Shown here piece after piece: positions 25,901 to 34,475 of a stretch of 51,878 bases of DNA. The DNA is from Funiculus sociatus GB2-C1. Its GTDB lineage: Bacteria > Cyanobacteriota > Cyanobacteriia > Cyanobacteriales > FACHB-T130. A program made the position numbers and the translations under genes. A model generated the notes under the pieces. It had not been told where the DNA came from. It made no database searches and worked only from the letters and a program-made list of their open reading frames with translations. Where the stretch lies: the NCBI RefSeq assembly GCF_039962115.1, contig NZ_JAMPKJ010000044.1, positions 1 through 51,878 on the forward strand, written 5' to 3'. Positions within the stretch are counted from its first letter, which is position 1. Every line of letters starts with the position of its first letter.

Positions 25901-26456
25901 TTAGATCCTGCGACATTTCGACTAAATCGCGGTACTTTGTTTCACTTTGTTTGAGTGCTGTTTGGGCTATAGTGCGAGCTTGTGTAGCTAATACGCGCTC
26001 GGTGATATCGGTTTGCGCCCCGATGTAGTGAATTACGCGTCCCTTAGTGTCGCGGACTGGCGAAATCTTCAGCTCATTCCAAAAAGGTGTGCCGTCTTTG
26101 CGGTAATTTTTGAGGACGACTTGACAAGTGTTTCCTTCGCGGATGCTGGTGCTGACTTGCTCTATAGCGATGGGATCTGTATCTGCTCCCTGCAAGAACC
26201 GGCAATTTCTGCCGATAATCTCGTTGCGGGAGTAGCCTGTAATTTTTTCAAAAGCCCGGTTGCAATAAATGATGGGATTGTCGGGTAAGATAGCATCGCT
26301 AATGACGATACCTGTACCGCTATAGGCGATCGCTTGTTCTAATAAATACAGCAATGTTTCTACAGAACCACCTGGAAACGGCTCTTGCTGTTGAGGTAGT
26401 TCGGGCGGCTGATCTTCAGTCTGATTAGTAAGAAAAATATCTGAACTGGGAGTCAT
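22956..26456 (-). CDS. LOV/PAS/GAF multisensor histidine kinase
   Basis: This 1166-residue soluble kinase starts with a LOV photosensor: GRNCRFLQG places the flavin-adduct cysteine at C85, and Q89, N117, N127 and Q148 fall at the spacings of the flavin contacts in plant LOV2. Further PAS domains follow (about 165-285, 290-415, 425-550), a GAF domain (about 560-715), another PAS (about 725-850), then HisKA with the phospho-accepting His in GVAHEINNPVNF (about 892), and an HATPase with FMNILVNAIDAL, DNGSGM and GKGTGLGLSIS. No membrane segment is seen. Residues about 1049-1078 (WVLGTGDKGLGKNSSNPQSL...) are an in-frame STRR insertion in the ATPase domain. No response regulator is nearby, so it is an orphan. 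The signal is inferred to include blue light. Confidence 0.9.
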   Translation of the reverse strand: MTPSSDIFLTNQTEDQPPELPQQQEPFPGGSVETLLYLLEQAIAYSGTGIVISDAILPDNPIIYCNRAFEKITGYSRNEIIGRNCRFLQGADTDPIAIEQVSTSIREGNTCQVVLKNYRKDGTPFWNELKISPVRDTKGRVIHYIGAQTDITERVLATQARTIAQTALKQSETKYRDLVEMSQDLIWSTDQEGRFTFVNSAAKRILGYEPEEMIGHTFTDFQPPEQQQQGWEVYQKILAAQSYYQYETVQLHSDGKPVHISFNAIVLHDEVGLVLGTTGIGRDITESKRAEVALLHSQTFLNSVLDNLPVGVCCKNASDLRFAFCNKTCEELLGFSRQDVLGKNDYDLFPQEQADFFTSIDREVLRNGKLVDIPEEQIQTGHQELRILHTRKIPLLDAQGTPEYLLAITEDITERKQIETQLRKSEELYRTIAKNFPNGAVVLFDSDCRYTLAEGTDLEVVGCCKDKEFLEGKTLHETLTPETSELLEPYFHAALAGIENVFEVPYRDSRFCGDSFASRIYKVHTLPVRNENGEITAGMMMTQNITERKQAEEALLAQLCMEALRADVHLALTQKATLQQSLQLCAETIVRHLDAAFARIWILNSEEDVLELQASAGMYTHIDGPHSRVRVGEFKIGMIAQKRQPHLSNTVQDDPRISDREWAKREGMVAFAGYPLLVEEKLVGVMAMFFTKPLCEAKQIGLFTVANAIALNIEHKRTTEALSETEAKLQKLAANMPGMIYRFLLRPDGLISFPYMSPGCRELYELEPEAAQSDVSLVYNLIHPDDLQEHKDSVALSAQTLQPWYWEGRMYTASGKLKWIQGASRPELQANGDIIWDGLLMDITERKTAEEALRYKTTQLEQTLKELQHTQLQLVQSEKMSGLGQLVAGVAHEINNPVNFIYGNLVHTEEYTQDLLYLLSLYQQHYPHPVPEIQEEAETIDLDFLLEDLPKMLTSMKLGAERIREIVLSLRNFSRLDEAQVKPVDIHEGIDSTLLILHNRLKAKPESPGIQVIKEYSDLPLVECYPGQLNQVFMNILVNAIDALEVGIADWVLGTGDKGLGKNSSNPQSLIPNPQSPAPEIRICTEALNAQSVVIKIKDNGSGMTANVRSRLFDPFFTTKTVGKGTGLGLSISYQIITQKHGGVLKCFSEPGQGAEFWIEIPICQN
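23221..23308. repeat. In-frame STRR array in the histidine kinase gene
   Basis: GGGGATTAGGGATTAGGGAT and TACCCAGTACCCAGT heptamer runs occupy this stretch, with opposite polarity left and right. The frame of the kinase stays open. The insertion falls between the N-box and the DNGSGM box of the ATPase, where loops vary in length. Confidence 0.85.
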
Positions 26457-26673
26457 AGAACATTGGGGATAGGGAATGGGGTGGTGGCAGTAGTTTCCCG
26501 GTCGTCCGCCCGAATTGCGATCGCGCCCTTCGACAGCTATTGTTTTTTGCCGAACTGTTTGGATGCAGTATAGGCTAAACTCTCTTGAATATGTAAGCGT
26601 GATGCTACGGGAATTGTAACCATTTGCTATGTTGCTTTCCGTGAAAAACAGGAGAGGGTAGATATGGAAGACA

Positions 26674-26820
26674 AGGGACTGGGGACTAGGGACTGGGGAT
26701 TGGGGACTAGGGACTAGGGACTAGGTAAGACTTTTTCCCAATTCCCAATTCCCAATTCCCAATCCCCAATCCCTAGTCCCCAGTCCCAATTCCCAATCCC
26801 CAATCCCTAATCCCCAATCT
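26674..26820. repeat. Long STRR array with two opposing arms
   Basis: About 147 bp are made of GGGGACT/GGGGATT-type heptamers (26674-26724) followed by CCCAATT/CCCCAAT/CCCTAGT-type heptamers (26736-26820). The halves are complementary enough to form a long hairpin with a loop near 26725-26735. It fills the 3' flank of the DUF1400 gene, and its last two bases belong to that gene's stop codon. The rest of the 26457-26818 gap is unremarkable upstream DNA of the kinase. Confidence 0.9.
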
Positions 26821-28678
26821 ATGGCAGTGCAGATAAACTAAGCCAGGAAATAATACTTGCTGGTAGTTGCGTATTGAAGCGCAGAGGCATTTTTGGGGTA
26901 GAAAAAGATTGGGTGTAGGCGGGTGAGAGAAACGGTTCGTAAGTTGGGGCGGCTGGAGTTAGTTGTTTGACAAACGAGAGGCCGATCCCTTGGAGCAACT
27001 GACGCATAGGAGTAGCAACCATGCCGGTTCTTTCGTTAACCAGGGTACTTCGGGTGAGAACTTCGCCTTGGGAGCCGGGGCTAAAGTCGCTAATGCTTAA
27101 GTGAGTGCCACCGATGGCTGTGATCAAGTATTTGGGATTAGGTAGTTGCCTAAAAGGTCGCAGTTGATGGTTCAGTGCTGGGGTGAGGTTGTCATCTGTC
27201 CCAGTCAAGATTAAGGTGGGGGTGGCAACTTGGGCAAGTCCAGTTTTACCAAACAACTGTCCGATAACCGGGTTGAGCGCGATCGCGCCTGCTATCCGGC
27301 GATCGCGCAATTGCACTCTCTTTTCAGGTAAATCCGCAGCTGCACACTGCAACCAGTCTCCCCCAGATTTCAAAAGCGGGTTGCGATTTTTGCACACGGA
27401 TCGCAATTCGTCTAGATTCAGTTCGGCTCCTGCCAAAGCTAAAGCTGTGTAACCGCCCAAGGAGTGACCGATGGCGGTGACTTTCTCGGTATTTAGCTTA
27501 CCTTGTAGGGAGCCTGGTTTCTGGTTTAGCTTTTTTAACCGATCTAGCAAAAAACTAACGTCTTCAGGCGTGGCGATAAACTCAGACGCTGGTAGCAAGG
27601 GATTAAGTCCAGGCAACCCTACAGGGCTGCTGCCTAAATGCTCGGCAAAAAGTCGGCTGGCATTGCTACCAGGATGCTCGATGGCGGCGACGGTTACACC
27701 GTGGGATGCTAGATGACGGGCTAGGTAGCCTAAAAATGAGCGGTCAGCACCAAAGCCGTGAGAGATGACTACCAATGGGGTGTTGAGTTGCTGCGGTTTT
27801 GGTGAGGGAGACAAATCTTTCTTGTCTCCCTGATCTCCCGCTTTTGCCTCTCTCCTTATTACCTCTGGCAGTTCTTTCCAGACTGGGGCGGAGAATGAGT
27901 TTGCCCAGTAGAGATCGACGATGATTTTGCGATCGCGTCTTCGGTCGTAAAAACTCCGAGTTTGTTTATGCACTCTCTCAGAACCGAAAGCTGCTGGGTT
28001 AAAGGCTGGGCTGAAATTTTCCCCAGCAACAGTCAATTCCCGTTCTAAGAGCAAGCTTAAAGCTTTACTCTCCCAGTAGGGGGCGTTAAATTCAAGGACA
28101 ATAGCGATCGCGCTTGAAGCATCTAAGGTTATCGTTTCGGCTGGGTATGCCTGCAAAAAGCTGATAACGCTTAAGCCGTTGCTTTGTTGCACAGCTAGAC
28201 TCAAGGCAGCTTGCATTTTTTCAATGTTACTGTCGGGCAAAGCCACGCCGATTTTCTCGATTAACTCTTTTCCTACTGGCGATCGCAACAGGTCTTTAAC
28301 TACTTTGTCTCCCAATTTGGGATCTAGCTGCAAGCTAGATTTGAGCGTTTCCCGAAATTGGGGAGTTAACAAAAGCTGGTAGTGCTTAAGCGTCCGGGGA
28401 ACTTTCCCCGTTTTGGCAAATTCTTCTAAGTCGCTGACCGCTACTGACTGGTGAAATGGCCCCAAGCGCATTTTCACTCGTTCGGCGGCTAACACCGGAT
28501 CGAGGCTCAATGAGAGTGCGATCGCTCCGCCAGAAAGCGCGATCGCTGCACTCAAGAAAATTCTTTTTCTCCAGCTTCCAGAAATTGCTTTCCCTGGACG
28601 TTTTGATCCGGTCTGGGTTTTTTGAGTCATTTGCCGTAACGCCCTACCACAAGACCAGTCAAGCTTTAACTTCATCAT
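26819..28678 (-). CDS. Exported alpha/beta hydrolase with DUF1400 N-terminus
   Basis: The 619-residue product has a long basic leader and a hydrophobic segment ([20 protein letters not shown]) ending near VLAAE, suggesting export. The N-terminal region ([20 protein letters not shown]) matches the cyanobacterial DUF1400 family. The hydrolase part has [20 protein letters not shown] near residue 315 (oxyanion region), the nucleophile elbow [11 protein letters not shown] with Ser near 405, [13 protein letters not shown], and a final GTHLSISDF histidine. It may cleave an ester; the substrate is unknown. I start at ATG 28678 (GAGGAG just upstream) rather than TTG 28693. It is followed by the long heptamer array. 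Confidence 0.85.
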   Translation of the reverse strand: MMKLKLDWSCGRALRQMTQKTQTGSKRPGKAISGSWRKRIFLSAAIALSGGAIALSLSLDPVLAAERVKMRLGPFHQSVAVSDLEEFAKTGKVPRTLKHYQLLLTPQFRETLKSSLQLDPKLGDKVVKDLLRSPVGKELIEKIGVALPDSNIEKMQAALSLAVQQSNGLSVISFLQAYPAETITLDASSAIAIVLEFNAPYWESKALSLLLERELTVAGENFSPAFNPAAFGSERVHKQTRSFYDRRRDRKIIVDLYWANSFSAPVWKELPEVIRREAKAGDQGDKKDLSPSPKPQQLNTPLVVISHGFGADRSFLGYLARHLASHGVTVAAIEHPGSNASRLFAEHLGSSPVGLPGLNPLLPASEFIATPEDVSFLLDRLKKLNQKPGSLQGKLNTEKVTAIGHSLGGYTALALAGAELNLDELRSVCKNRNPLLKSGGDWLQCAAADLPEKRVQLRDRRIAGAIALNPVIGQLFGKTGLAQVATPTLILTGTDDNLTPALNHQLRPFRQLPNPKYLITAIGGTHLSISDFSPGSQGEVLTRSTLVNERTGMVATPMRQLLQGIGLSFVKQLTPAAPTYEPFLSPAYTQSFSTPKMPLRFNTQLPASIISWLSLSALP

Positions 28679-28761
28679 TACTCCTCTGACCAAAGAATTA
28701 AAAATGCCAAATTAAACATAAAAAAAGAACTATTTCCCTTTTTATTTTTAATTTTTAGTTT

Positions 28762-31053
28762 TTAATTTTTTCCAGTGCGGCTGTAAGAAGGATACGCGGG
28801 AGCCGTATAACCTTTCAACCCATTGGCAACTATACCCAAGACAGAGCCACCAGAGATTTTTAATCCATCTAGTGCTTTCATCAGCATAGTACGGTCTGTT
28901 TTGTCAATTCCCACAACCAGCACAGTACCATCTGTATTAGCAGCCAGAATGTTGCTATCTGCAAGACCGACCAGGGGAGGCGAGTCGTAGATAACTAAGT
29001 CAAAACGGGCTTGAAATTGCTCGATCAGATACTGCATTTTATCTGACGAGAGCAATTTTATCGGGTCTGAGGAATTTTGACCTGCGGTTAACACGAAGAG
29101 GTTCTTATCTGAGGGCGATCGCCCAATAGCATCATTAATACTCAAGTCTGTAGCGATGACATCCCCTAATCCACGCACGTTGGGTAAATTCAACCGAGTA
29201 TGCAAACTCGGACGGCGCAAATCTGCGTCTACTAACAATACCCGTTGACCGATTGCTGCTGCTGCTAACGCCAGGTTAATCGCCACAGTAGACTTGCCAT
29301 CTCCGGGTACAGCTGAACTAACTGCCAACGAAGTAATCGGTCTATTGGCACTAATTAAGCGAATATTTGTATACAGAGAGCGAAATGCTTCCAAGAATGG
29401 GGAATCGGTGTAAAAATTCAAGGAAGCTCTGCCATTGCCATTATTAACAAGATTGCCACCCAAACTTTCATTTAAACTACCTACCTCCGGTAAAGAAGCA
29501 AATTCCTTTTGTTTCTTGGGAAGTTTTTTGAGTTCTTTGGCGAAAGGAATTACCCCAAGTATTGGCAGTTTAGTTTCACCTTTTACATCTTCAGGGGTGT
29601 GGAATACTGTATTGAGGGCTTCTATCAGGAAACCCAGCCCGATGCTAAGAAGCGCACTCAAAACGATTGCGATCGCTAACTGTTTTTTAGTTTGTTTCGT
29701 AGCAACTGATAGCAGATTGCCCTCTTCATCAACTCGTAGCTGAGGATTTTCAATCAATTCCCAAGGCACTTCCTGCTGGGCAGCATCTAGCCTCAATGCT
29801 TCGCGTTTGGCTAAAAACTCCTTTAAATTCTGCGTCGCTACTTCTAATTTCCGTTGTAAATCTCCATACTGCCGGGAAACATCTGGCAATTGTTGAAGTT
29901 TTTGCTTTACCTGCCTTTCAGTTTGAGCAATCGTTTGGTAGCGATTCTCCAATCCTTCAAGTTGCCCAGCAACTTTTTTCAGAATTCCTTCGGCTTGTTG
30001 ACGCAACAAATTTTGTATATTTTGTTGCCTTTCCCTTAAAACCTGAATAGGTGGGCTGTCTTCACGAAATTGGGGAGACATTGACGCAATCTCAGTTTCT
30101 AGCCCCTGTAGCTTTCCAATTAAGGTTTCATATGTCTTGGAATCTGTAGCTAAAACTCCGGTAGGATTCCCTTCTCTCAACTGTTTTTGCAGAGTAGCGT
30201 AAAACGCTCGCGTTTCCGCCAATTGTACTTGAGTATCTAATCGATCTTTCTCCAGAGCCAGAGCTTGCTGAAACAGCATAGTGTCTGCTTGTTCCGGATC
30301 GCTCACATTGTACTGCTGCCGCAATTTTTGCAGCTGTCCTTGCAGTGTATCAACTTGCCCCCGTAGCTGCGGGAGCTGCTGATTAAGAAAATCTAGTCCC
30401 TGTTTTAGACTTGACAGGCGCTCTTGTTTGCTGTACCTAAGATAAGTTTGAGAAAGTTTATCCAATATGAAATTTACTTTTTCGGGATTTTTATCTCGAT
30501 AACTAACTTCTAAAATTTTTGTTCCATATTGCGTCCCATCTTTCTCATAATTAACTCTAAATATTAATAGCTTGGTAATCATGGAGTTATAGTTAATATC
30601 AGGATATTTTTTTTGCATATCCTTGATTACTGGTTCCATCAATTTACTACTAAGCAAAACCCTAATTTGAGTCTCGTAATCCAACAAACTAGATTTTTCT
30701 ACTTCAATTTTTTGGATATCTGCATTATTTGTTTGAGAGGATAAAAATTGCTTTGCCAGTCTATCTTCAGCAGTGACAGGCTCAACTAAAATCCGAAATG
30801 AGCCTTCATACTCTGGAACAATACTTTTCGACTTCAAAACGATCGTGCTTCCAGAGATGGCAGTCAATACAATTGCTACCCCTGCCATAATTGGCAAGCG
30901 GCGACGCACAACTCCTAACAGCCACGCTAAATCTAACTTCTGTTCATCACCGTCGTCAGGTTTGACAGTGAGCTGTCCCGGCAATGATTGAGGCTGGTTT
31001 CCTCCGCTATTACGCCTATTAATAAACGCCTGTGAATCGTGTTCGGTATCCAT
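28762..31053 (-). CDS. Wzc-like polysaccharide co-polymerase / BY-kinase
   Basis: This 763-residue inner-membrane protein regulates chain length of exported polysaccharide. A Wzz domain with a first membrane segment (LPIMAGVAIVLTAISGSTIV) is followed by a long periplasmic coiled-coil (about 190-420), a second membrane segment (KKQLAIAIVLSALLSIGLGF, near 460), and a cytoplasmic BY-kinase domain: Walker A SSAVPGDGKSTVAINLA near 580, Walker A' VLLVDADLRRPSLH, Walker B-type LVIYDSPPL. The C-terminus GYTAPAYPSYSRTGKN has three tyrosines, a short version of the tyrosine cluster that is phosphorylated in this family. It follows the Wza-like gene by 63 bp and is probably co-transcribed with it. Confidence 0.93.
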   Translation of the reverse strand: MDTEHDSQAFINRRNSGGNQPQSLPGQLTVKPDDGDEQKLDLAWLLGVVRRRLPIMAGVAIVLTAISGSTIVLKSKSIVPEYEGSFRILVEPVTAEDRLAKQFLSSQTNNADIQKIEVEKSSLLDYETQIRVLLSSKLMEPVIKDMQKKYPDINYNSMITKLLIFRVNYEKDGTQYGTKILEVSYRDKNPEKVNFILDKLSQTYLRYSKQERLSSLKQGLDFLNQQLPQLRGQVDTLQGQLQKLRQQYNVSDPEQADTMLFQQALALEKDRLDTQVQLAETRAFYATLQKQLREGNPTGVLATDSKTYETLIGKLQGLETEIASMSPQFREDSPPIQVLRERQQNIQNLLRQQAEGILKKVAGQLEGLENRYQTIAQTERQVKQKLQQLPDVSRQYGDLQRKLEVATQNLKEFLAKREALRLDAAQQEVPWELIENPQLRVDEEGNLLSVATKQTKKQLAIAIVLSALLSIGLGFLIEALNTVFHTPEDVKGETKLPILGVIPFAKELKKLPKKQKEFASLPEVGSLNESLGGNLVNNGNGRASLNFYTDSPFLEAFRSLYTNIRLISANRPITSLAVSSAVPGDGKSTVAINLALAAAAIGQRVLLVDADLRRPSLHTRLNLPNVRGLGDVIATDLSINDAIGRSPSDKNLFVLTAGQNSSDPIKLLSSDKMQYLIEQFQARFDLVIYDSPPLVGLADSNILAANTDGTVLVVGIDKTDRTMLMKALDGLKISGGSVLGIVANGLKGYTAPAYPSYSRTGKN

Positions 31054-31116
31054 TTAACAATTAGAGAAAGGTTAGCTACATAAAACCAGAAAAAAGACGC
31101 ACCCGAAACACCCAAA

Positions 31117-32586
31117 TTACTGCCTATCCAAGATTCCGAAGAGACTAAAAATGTTAAAGAAAGTAAAAACTTTCTCAATGGGTTCTAAAAATGTTCTCAC
31201 GCTGTCACCAGTCTTAGCGCTACCAGAACGGCTGACTACAATAATGTCGTTTTCCCGTAGCAGTGGATTATTTTGCTCATTGATTCCTTGGGCTAAATCA
31301 ATTTTTACTTTACTTTTCGACACCGTGCCGTCAGGATTGAGACGAATCAGATCAACAGCCTTGCGATCCGCCCTAGCATCGTTAAATCCTCCCGCAGTTA
31401 GCAAGGCTTGATTCAAGGTTGTATTGGGTGCAACCTCCACGACTCCAGGTTTTTTAACTTCTCCTACCACACTAACTTTAATAATACTGGGAGAAAAGCT
31501 AGTGGTTGCTAATTCTGTTACTTCTGCCGGGTTTACTACTGTTGCAGTGGGAACAATAATGGTATCTCCATCTTGCAAAATCGCATCTTGACTCACATCT
31601 CCTGTCTGCAATAGTTGCCACAAATTTATATCGATGAGTTGTTCAGTTCCAGATTTGGTGAGGCGACGTAGTTGGACGCGGCGCACATCAGCCAATGGCT
31701 TAATGCCGCCAGCCAAATCGATAGCCCGCGTCACGCTGGGAATTCCCAGCGTTCTTTGTTCTAGTGTTGTTTTTCCGCCGATGACGACATAAGATCCAGG
31801 GCGGTTAACTTCGCCTACCACAGCAACGGTGCGGGGTTTCTCTAGAGGTGGTGCAAACCGAGTAGTGGCTAATTGGCGTGTTTCTGCTAGGTTGACGGTG
31901 GTGGCTGTGGGGACATAAATTGAGTCTCCATCTCGTAAATTTAAATCTTGCCGCCTATCGCCAGTTTGCGCCAGTTCCCAAAGGTTAAGAGTGATGACTT
32001 GATCTTTACCTGACGCTGTTTTGCGGCGTACCTGAACCCGACGAAGATCGGCGGCTAGGGTAACTCCTTCCGCCAACTCAATTGCCTGGGTTACAGAAGG
32101 ATATTGCAGCCCAGGTAAGGTTCCGACTCCTGCTGTCAGGGGAATTGTGAAGCCTCCGGGACGGTTTACTTCTCCCCCCACGCGAATATTTGCGGGACGC
32201 GGAGACAGAACGCTCATTGTAATGATGGGACGTTTGAGGAAGCGAAAGTATTTAGAGGAAATGATATTAGCCGCCTGTTCTACGGTTCGCCCTTCGACAG
32301 GTATAGTCCCAATCAGGGGTAGGTAGATTGTGCCATCTGCTAGAACTGTGTACTCGCCGCTAAACTGAGGAACCTCGAAGATATCAATGCGGAGGCGATC
32401 GCCTCCGCCTAATGTATAAGCTGCACCCGCTGGGACGGGGCTGGCATTAGGTTGTGCTAATGGTGCATTTGGCTGAAAACCGGGTACTTGCGCGTATGTT
32501 AAAGATTGGTAAGAAATGGTAAGTGTTGCCCACATTAAACTCGCACAACCACGGGTGAGTTGTTTAGAAAAACCTACATCGACCAT
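31117..32586 (-). CDS. Wza-like polysaccharide export protein with SLBB repeats
   Basis: The 489-residue product is the outer-membrane or periplasmic export component for exopolysaccharide. A signal sequence (LMWATLTISYQSLTYAQ) precedes the polysaccharide export domain (YTLGGGDRLRIDIFEVPQFS, VLADGTIYLPLIG). Three SLBB-type modules follow, each starting VGEVNRPG or VGEVKKPG (near residues 153, 270 and 380), with an internal repeat of RRVQVRRK / RRVQLRRL. A short C-terminal hydrophobic stretch ends it. Start ATG 32586 is preferred over TTG 32592. It leads the minus-strand pair with Wzc and is divergent from the rest of the locus. Confidence 0.9.
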   Translation of the reverse strand: MVDVGFSKQLTRGCASLMWATLTISYQSLTYAQVPGFQPNAPLAQPNASPVPAGAAYTLGGGDRLRIDIFEVPQFSGEYTVLADGTIYLPLIGTIPVEGRTVEQAANIISSKYFRFLKRPIITMSVLSPRPANIRVGGEVNRPGGFTIPLTAGVGTLPGLQYPSVTQAIELAEGVTLAADLRRVQVRRKTASGKDQVITLNLWELAQTGDRRQDLNLRDGDSIYVPTATTVNLAETRQLATTRFAPPLEKPRTVAVVGEVNRPGSYVVIGGKTTLEQRTLGIPSVTRAIDLAGGIKPLADVRRVQLRRLTKSGTEQLIDINLWQLLQTGDVSQDAILQDGDTIIVPTATVVNPAEVTELATTSFSPSIIKVSVVGEVKKPGVVEVAPNTTLNQALLTAGGFNDARADRKAVDLIRLNPDGTVSKSKVKIDLAQGINEQNNPLLRENDIIVVSRSGSAKTGDSVRTFLEPIEKVFTFFNIFSLFGILDRQ

Positions 32587-32592
32587 ACACAA

Positions 32593-32863
32593 CCTACTTG
32601 CTTTATCCTTATTAATTTAAGCTTGACTTTCAATAAACTGCCAAGGCTAATATTTTTTACTTCATTCCTTATGTAAATTTACTGATAAATTACTGCAACC
32701 TATCCCCGGTCAGTATCTATGGGTTTATTAAGCTGATTATAATTTTTTTAGCTGGCAAGAAATTTGCAGATGTAATAAATTTAATATACCGTAAATTTAT
32801 CTTTCGGGTATTTATATTCGGACAGGGAAAATTTAGCAGGTTCTTTTAACCAATAAAATAGGT
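32593..32863. promoter_or_regulatory. Divergent promoter region of the polysaccharide locus
   Basis: This 271-bp AT-rich gap separates the Wza-like gene (-) from the O-antigen-ligase-like gene (+). Both arms of the locus should be controlled from here. I see no repeat and no confident promoter elements, only AT-rich runs such as TTATAATTTTTTTAG near 32736. Confidence 0.5.
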
Positions 32864-34249
32864 ATGAATACTATAACGTCAGAGCCTTTACTTCTTATCA
32901 TTATTCTAAGCATGGTGGTTATTTATATTTTATTATTATTTAGCAATGCTAGTAATAATAAAACTTTTTCTGCCACTTTAGAAAAAGTTTTTATTATGCT
33001 GATGATATTTGCGATCGCTGGGGTAACGCTAAGTGGTTTTGATAAAATACACCCTAGAGCTTTGTATCTCGAAGGCAAAAAGCTTTTTTCTCTCATTTTA
33101 CAAATTGGAATCTATGTTGTCGGCTTGTTTATTATATTTTACCGGCTAAGACACACCCTTAAAGATATTATCTTTGTATATTCAAAAATTATATTAAAAA
33201 ATCCCTATTTCTGTCTTTTGATGTTACTTTTATGCCTGTCGGCTGCTTGGTCAGGAACCCCAGTATATACATTAAAAGCTAGCATGGTTTTTTTAGGAAC
33301 CACGGTTTTTTGTATTTATGTTGGGAAACAGTATAAGTGGAAAGAACTGTTTGAATTATTACTATTTACCAACCAAATTATACTTGTACTGAGTGTATTT
33401 TACGCTTTATTCAGACCGTCAATCGGAGTAACTTCTAAAGGCTGGCAGGGAATTTTGCCCCACGGCAATGCTTTTGGCTTCTTGATGGCTCTGACTACGA
33501 TCATGTTTTATTTGCAGTCAGTCCGCAAACCCAAGACTAAGGTGCAATCTTTGGGATTTGCTGCTTTAGCTCTTTATTCTCTCCAACGTTCAAACAGCGG
33601 TATGGGTAAAGTTTTAATGGTTTTATTGGTAGGTGTATTAGTAATTGTCCGGTTTATAAAAAAAATGCCACCTAGATTGGCTTTCGCCTGCATTATCTTT
33701 TTCATGGCTTTGGGAATTTGTCTGACTATTTTGGTAACGCAAAATGCAAAATTTATTATTGTAGATACTCTGGGGAAAGATTTGTCATTAACCGGACGTA
33801 TGGACTTCTGGCCCCTGGTAATCGAGCATATCAAAGAAAATCCAATACTGGGTTATGGATACTTAGGATTTTGGCAATCTTGGCGAGGAGAAGCCGATCC
33901 TGCGGCTGACATCCTAGTAGTGAAAACCCAATTTAAGCCTGAGCATTCTCACAATGGCTTTTTAGACCTTACCGTAGACTTAGGTTTGGTAGGATTAGGT
34001 CTATTTTTCCTTTCTTTTCTCACTAATATTGCGTTATCAGTAAAGTACATGAAACGCAGTACAGACGTTGAATTAGTCATGCCCCTTCTACTTACTACGT
34101 GGGCAGTGATGACAAACATAACAGAAACGGGCTTGATGTCAATTACCTATGCGTGGATGTTTTATGTTTTAGCGACAGTTCGATTGTGTCTGGACTCTAC
34201 AACGGAAAGTTGTAATGAACATCCCAGGCTGCAAGAACCGCTTCGCTAG
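32864..34249 (+). CDS. O-antigen ligase/polymerase-like membrane protein (WaaL/Wzy type)
   Basis: This 461-residue protein has about 10-12 membrane segments and the hallmarks of the O-antigen ligase family: GILPHGNAFGFLMALTTIMF near residue 195, the loop SLTGRMDFWPLVIEHIKENP then ILGYGYLGFW near 310-340, and KPEHSHNGFLDLTVDLGLVG near 362, where the histidine precedes the ligase-family HN motif. In a Wzx/Wza/Wzc locus it is more likely the repeat-unit polymerase than a lipid A ligase, since cyanobacterial exopolysaccharide is made this way; that is inference. Confidence 0.85.
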   Translation: MNTITSEPLLLIIILSMVVIYILLLFSNASNNKTFSATLEKVFIMLMIFAIAGVTLSGFDKIHPRALYLEGKKLFSLILQIGIYVVGLFIIFYRLRHTLKDIIFVYSKIILKNPYFCLLMLLLCLSAAWSGTPVYTLKASMVFLGTTVFCIYVGKQYKWKELFELLLFTNQIILVLSVFYALFRPSIGVTSKGWQGILPHGNAFGFLMALTTIMFYLQSVRKPKTKVQSLGFAALALYSLQRSNSGMGKVLMVLLVGVLVIVRFIKKMPPRLAFACIIFFMALGICLTILVTQNAKFIIVDTLGKDLSLTGRMDFWPLVIEHIKENPILGYGYLGFWQSWRGEADPAADILVVKTQFKPEHSHNGFLDLTVDLGLVGLGLFFLSFLTNIALSVKYMKRSTDVELVMPLLLTTWAVMTNITETGLMSITYAWMFYVLATVRLCLDSTTESCNEHPRLQEPLR

Positions 34250-34267
34250 TGCGCCTCCCCCTCTTGA

Positions 34268-34330
34268 AGAAAGCCACGCAGGAGCAGCCTCATAACAGGC
34301 ATTCCCAGTCGGAGGCTGAGAACGAGAAAG
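34268..34330. repeat. Interspersed repeat of the GGCTC...GAGAACGAG type
   Basis: GGAGCAGCCTC followed by GGCATTCCCAGTCGGAGGCT and GAGAACGAGAAAGG is another copy of the family described at 414-508. Confidence 0.5.
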
Positions 34331-34344
34331 GGTAAAAAATATTT

Positions 34345-34424
34345 TTTCAGCATAATTACGTAGGACATTTGTCTAATAATTTAATTTCAGCGTAATTACG
34401 TAAGACATTTGCCTAATAATTTAA
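34345..34424. repeat. Two tandem 40-bp repeats upstream of the PhyH-family gene
   Basis: 34345-34384 and 34385-34424 are adjacent copies differing at 3 of 40 positions. Each contains TAATTACGTA and CTAATAATTTAA. The array ends 51 bp before the start codon at 34476, within the range of a promoter or operator. Confidence 0.85.
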
Positions 34425-34475
34425 TAACATACGATTAAATTAATAGGCAAATAGCAGCTTTTGGAGGATTTATTT

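Noticed and set aside
34345-34424. Possible CRISPR array
   Set aside because: Only two copies, directly adjacent with no spacer, no cas gene in the window.
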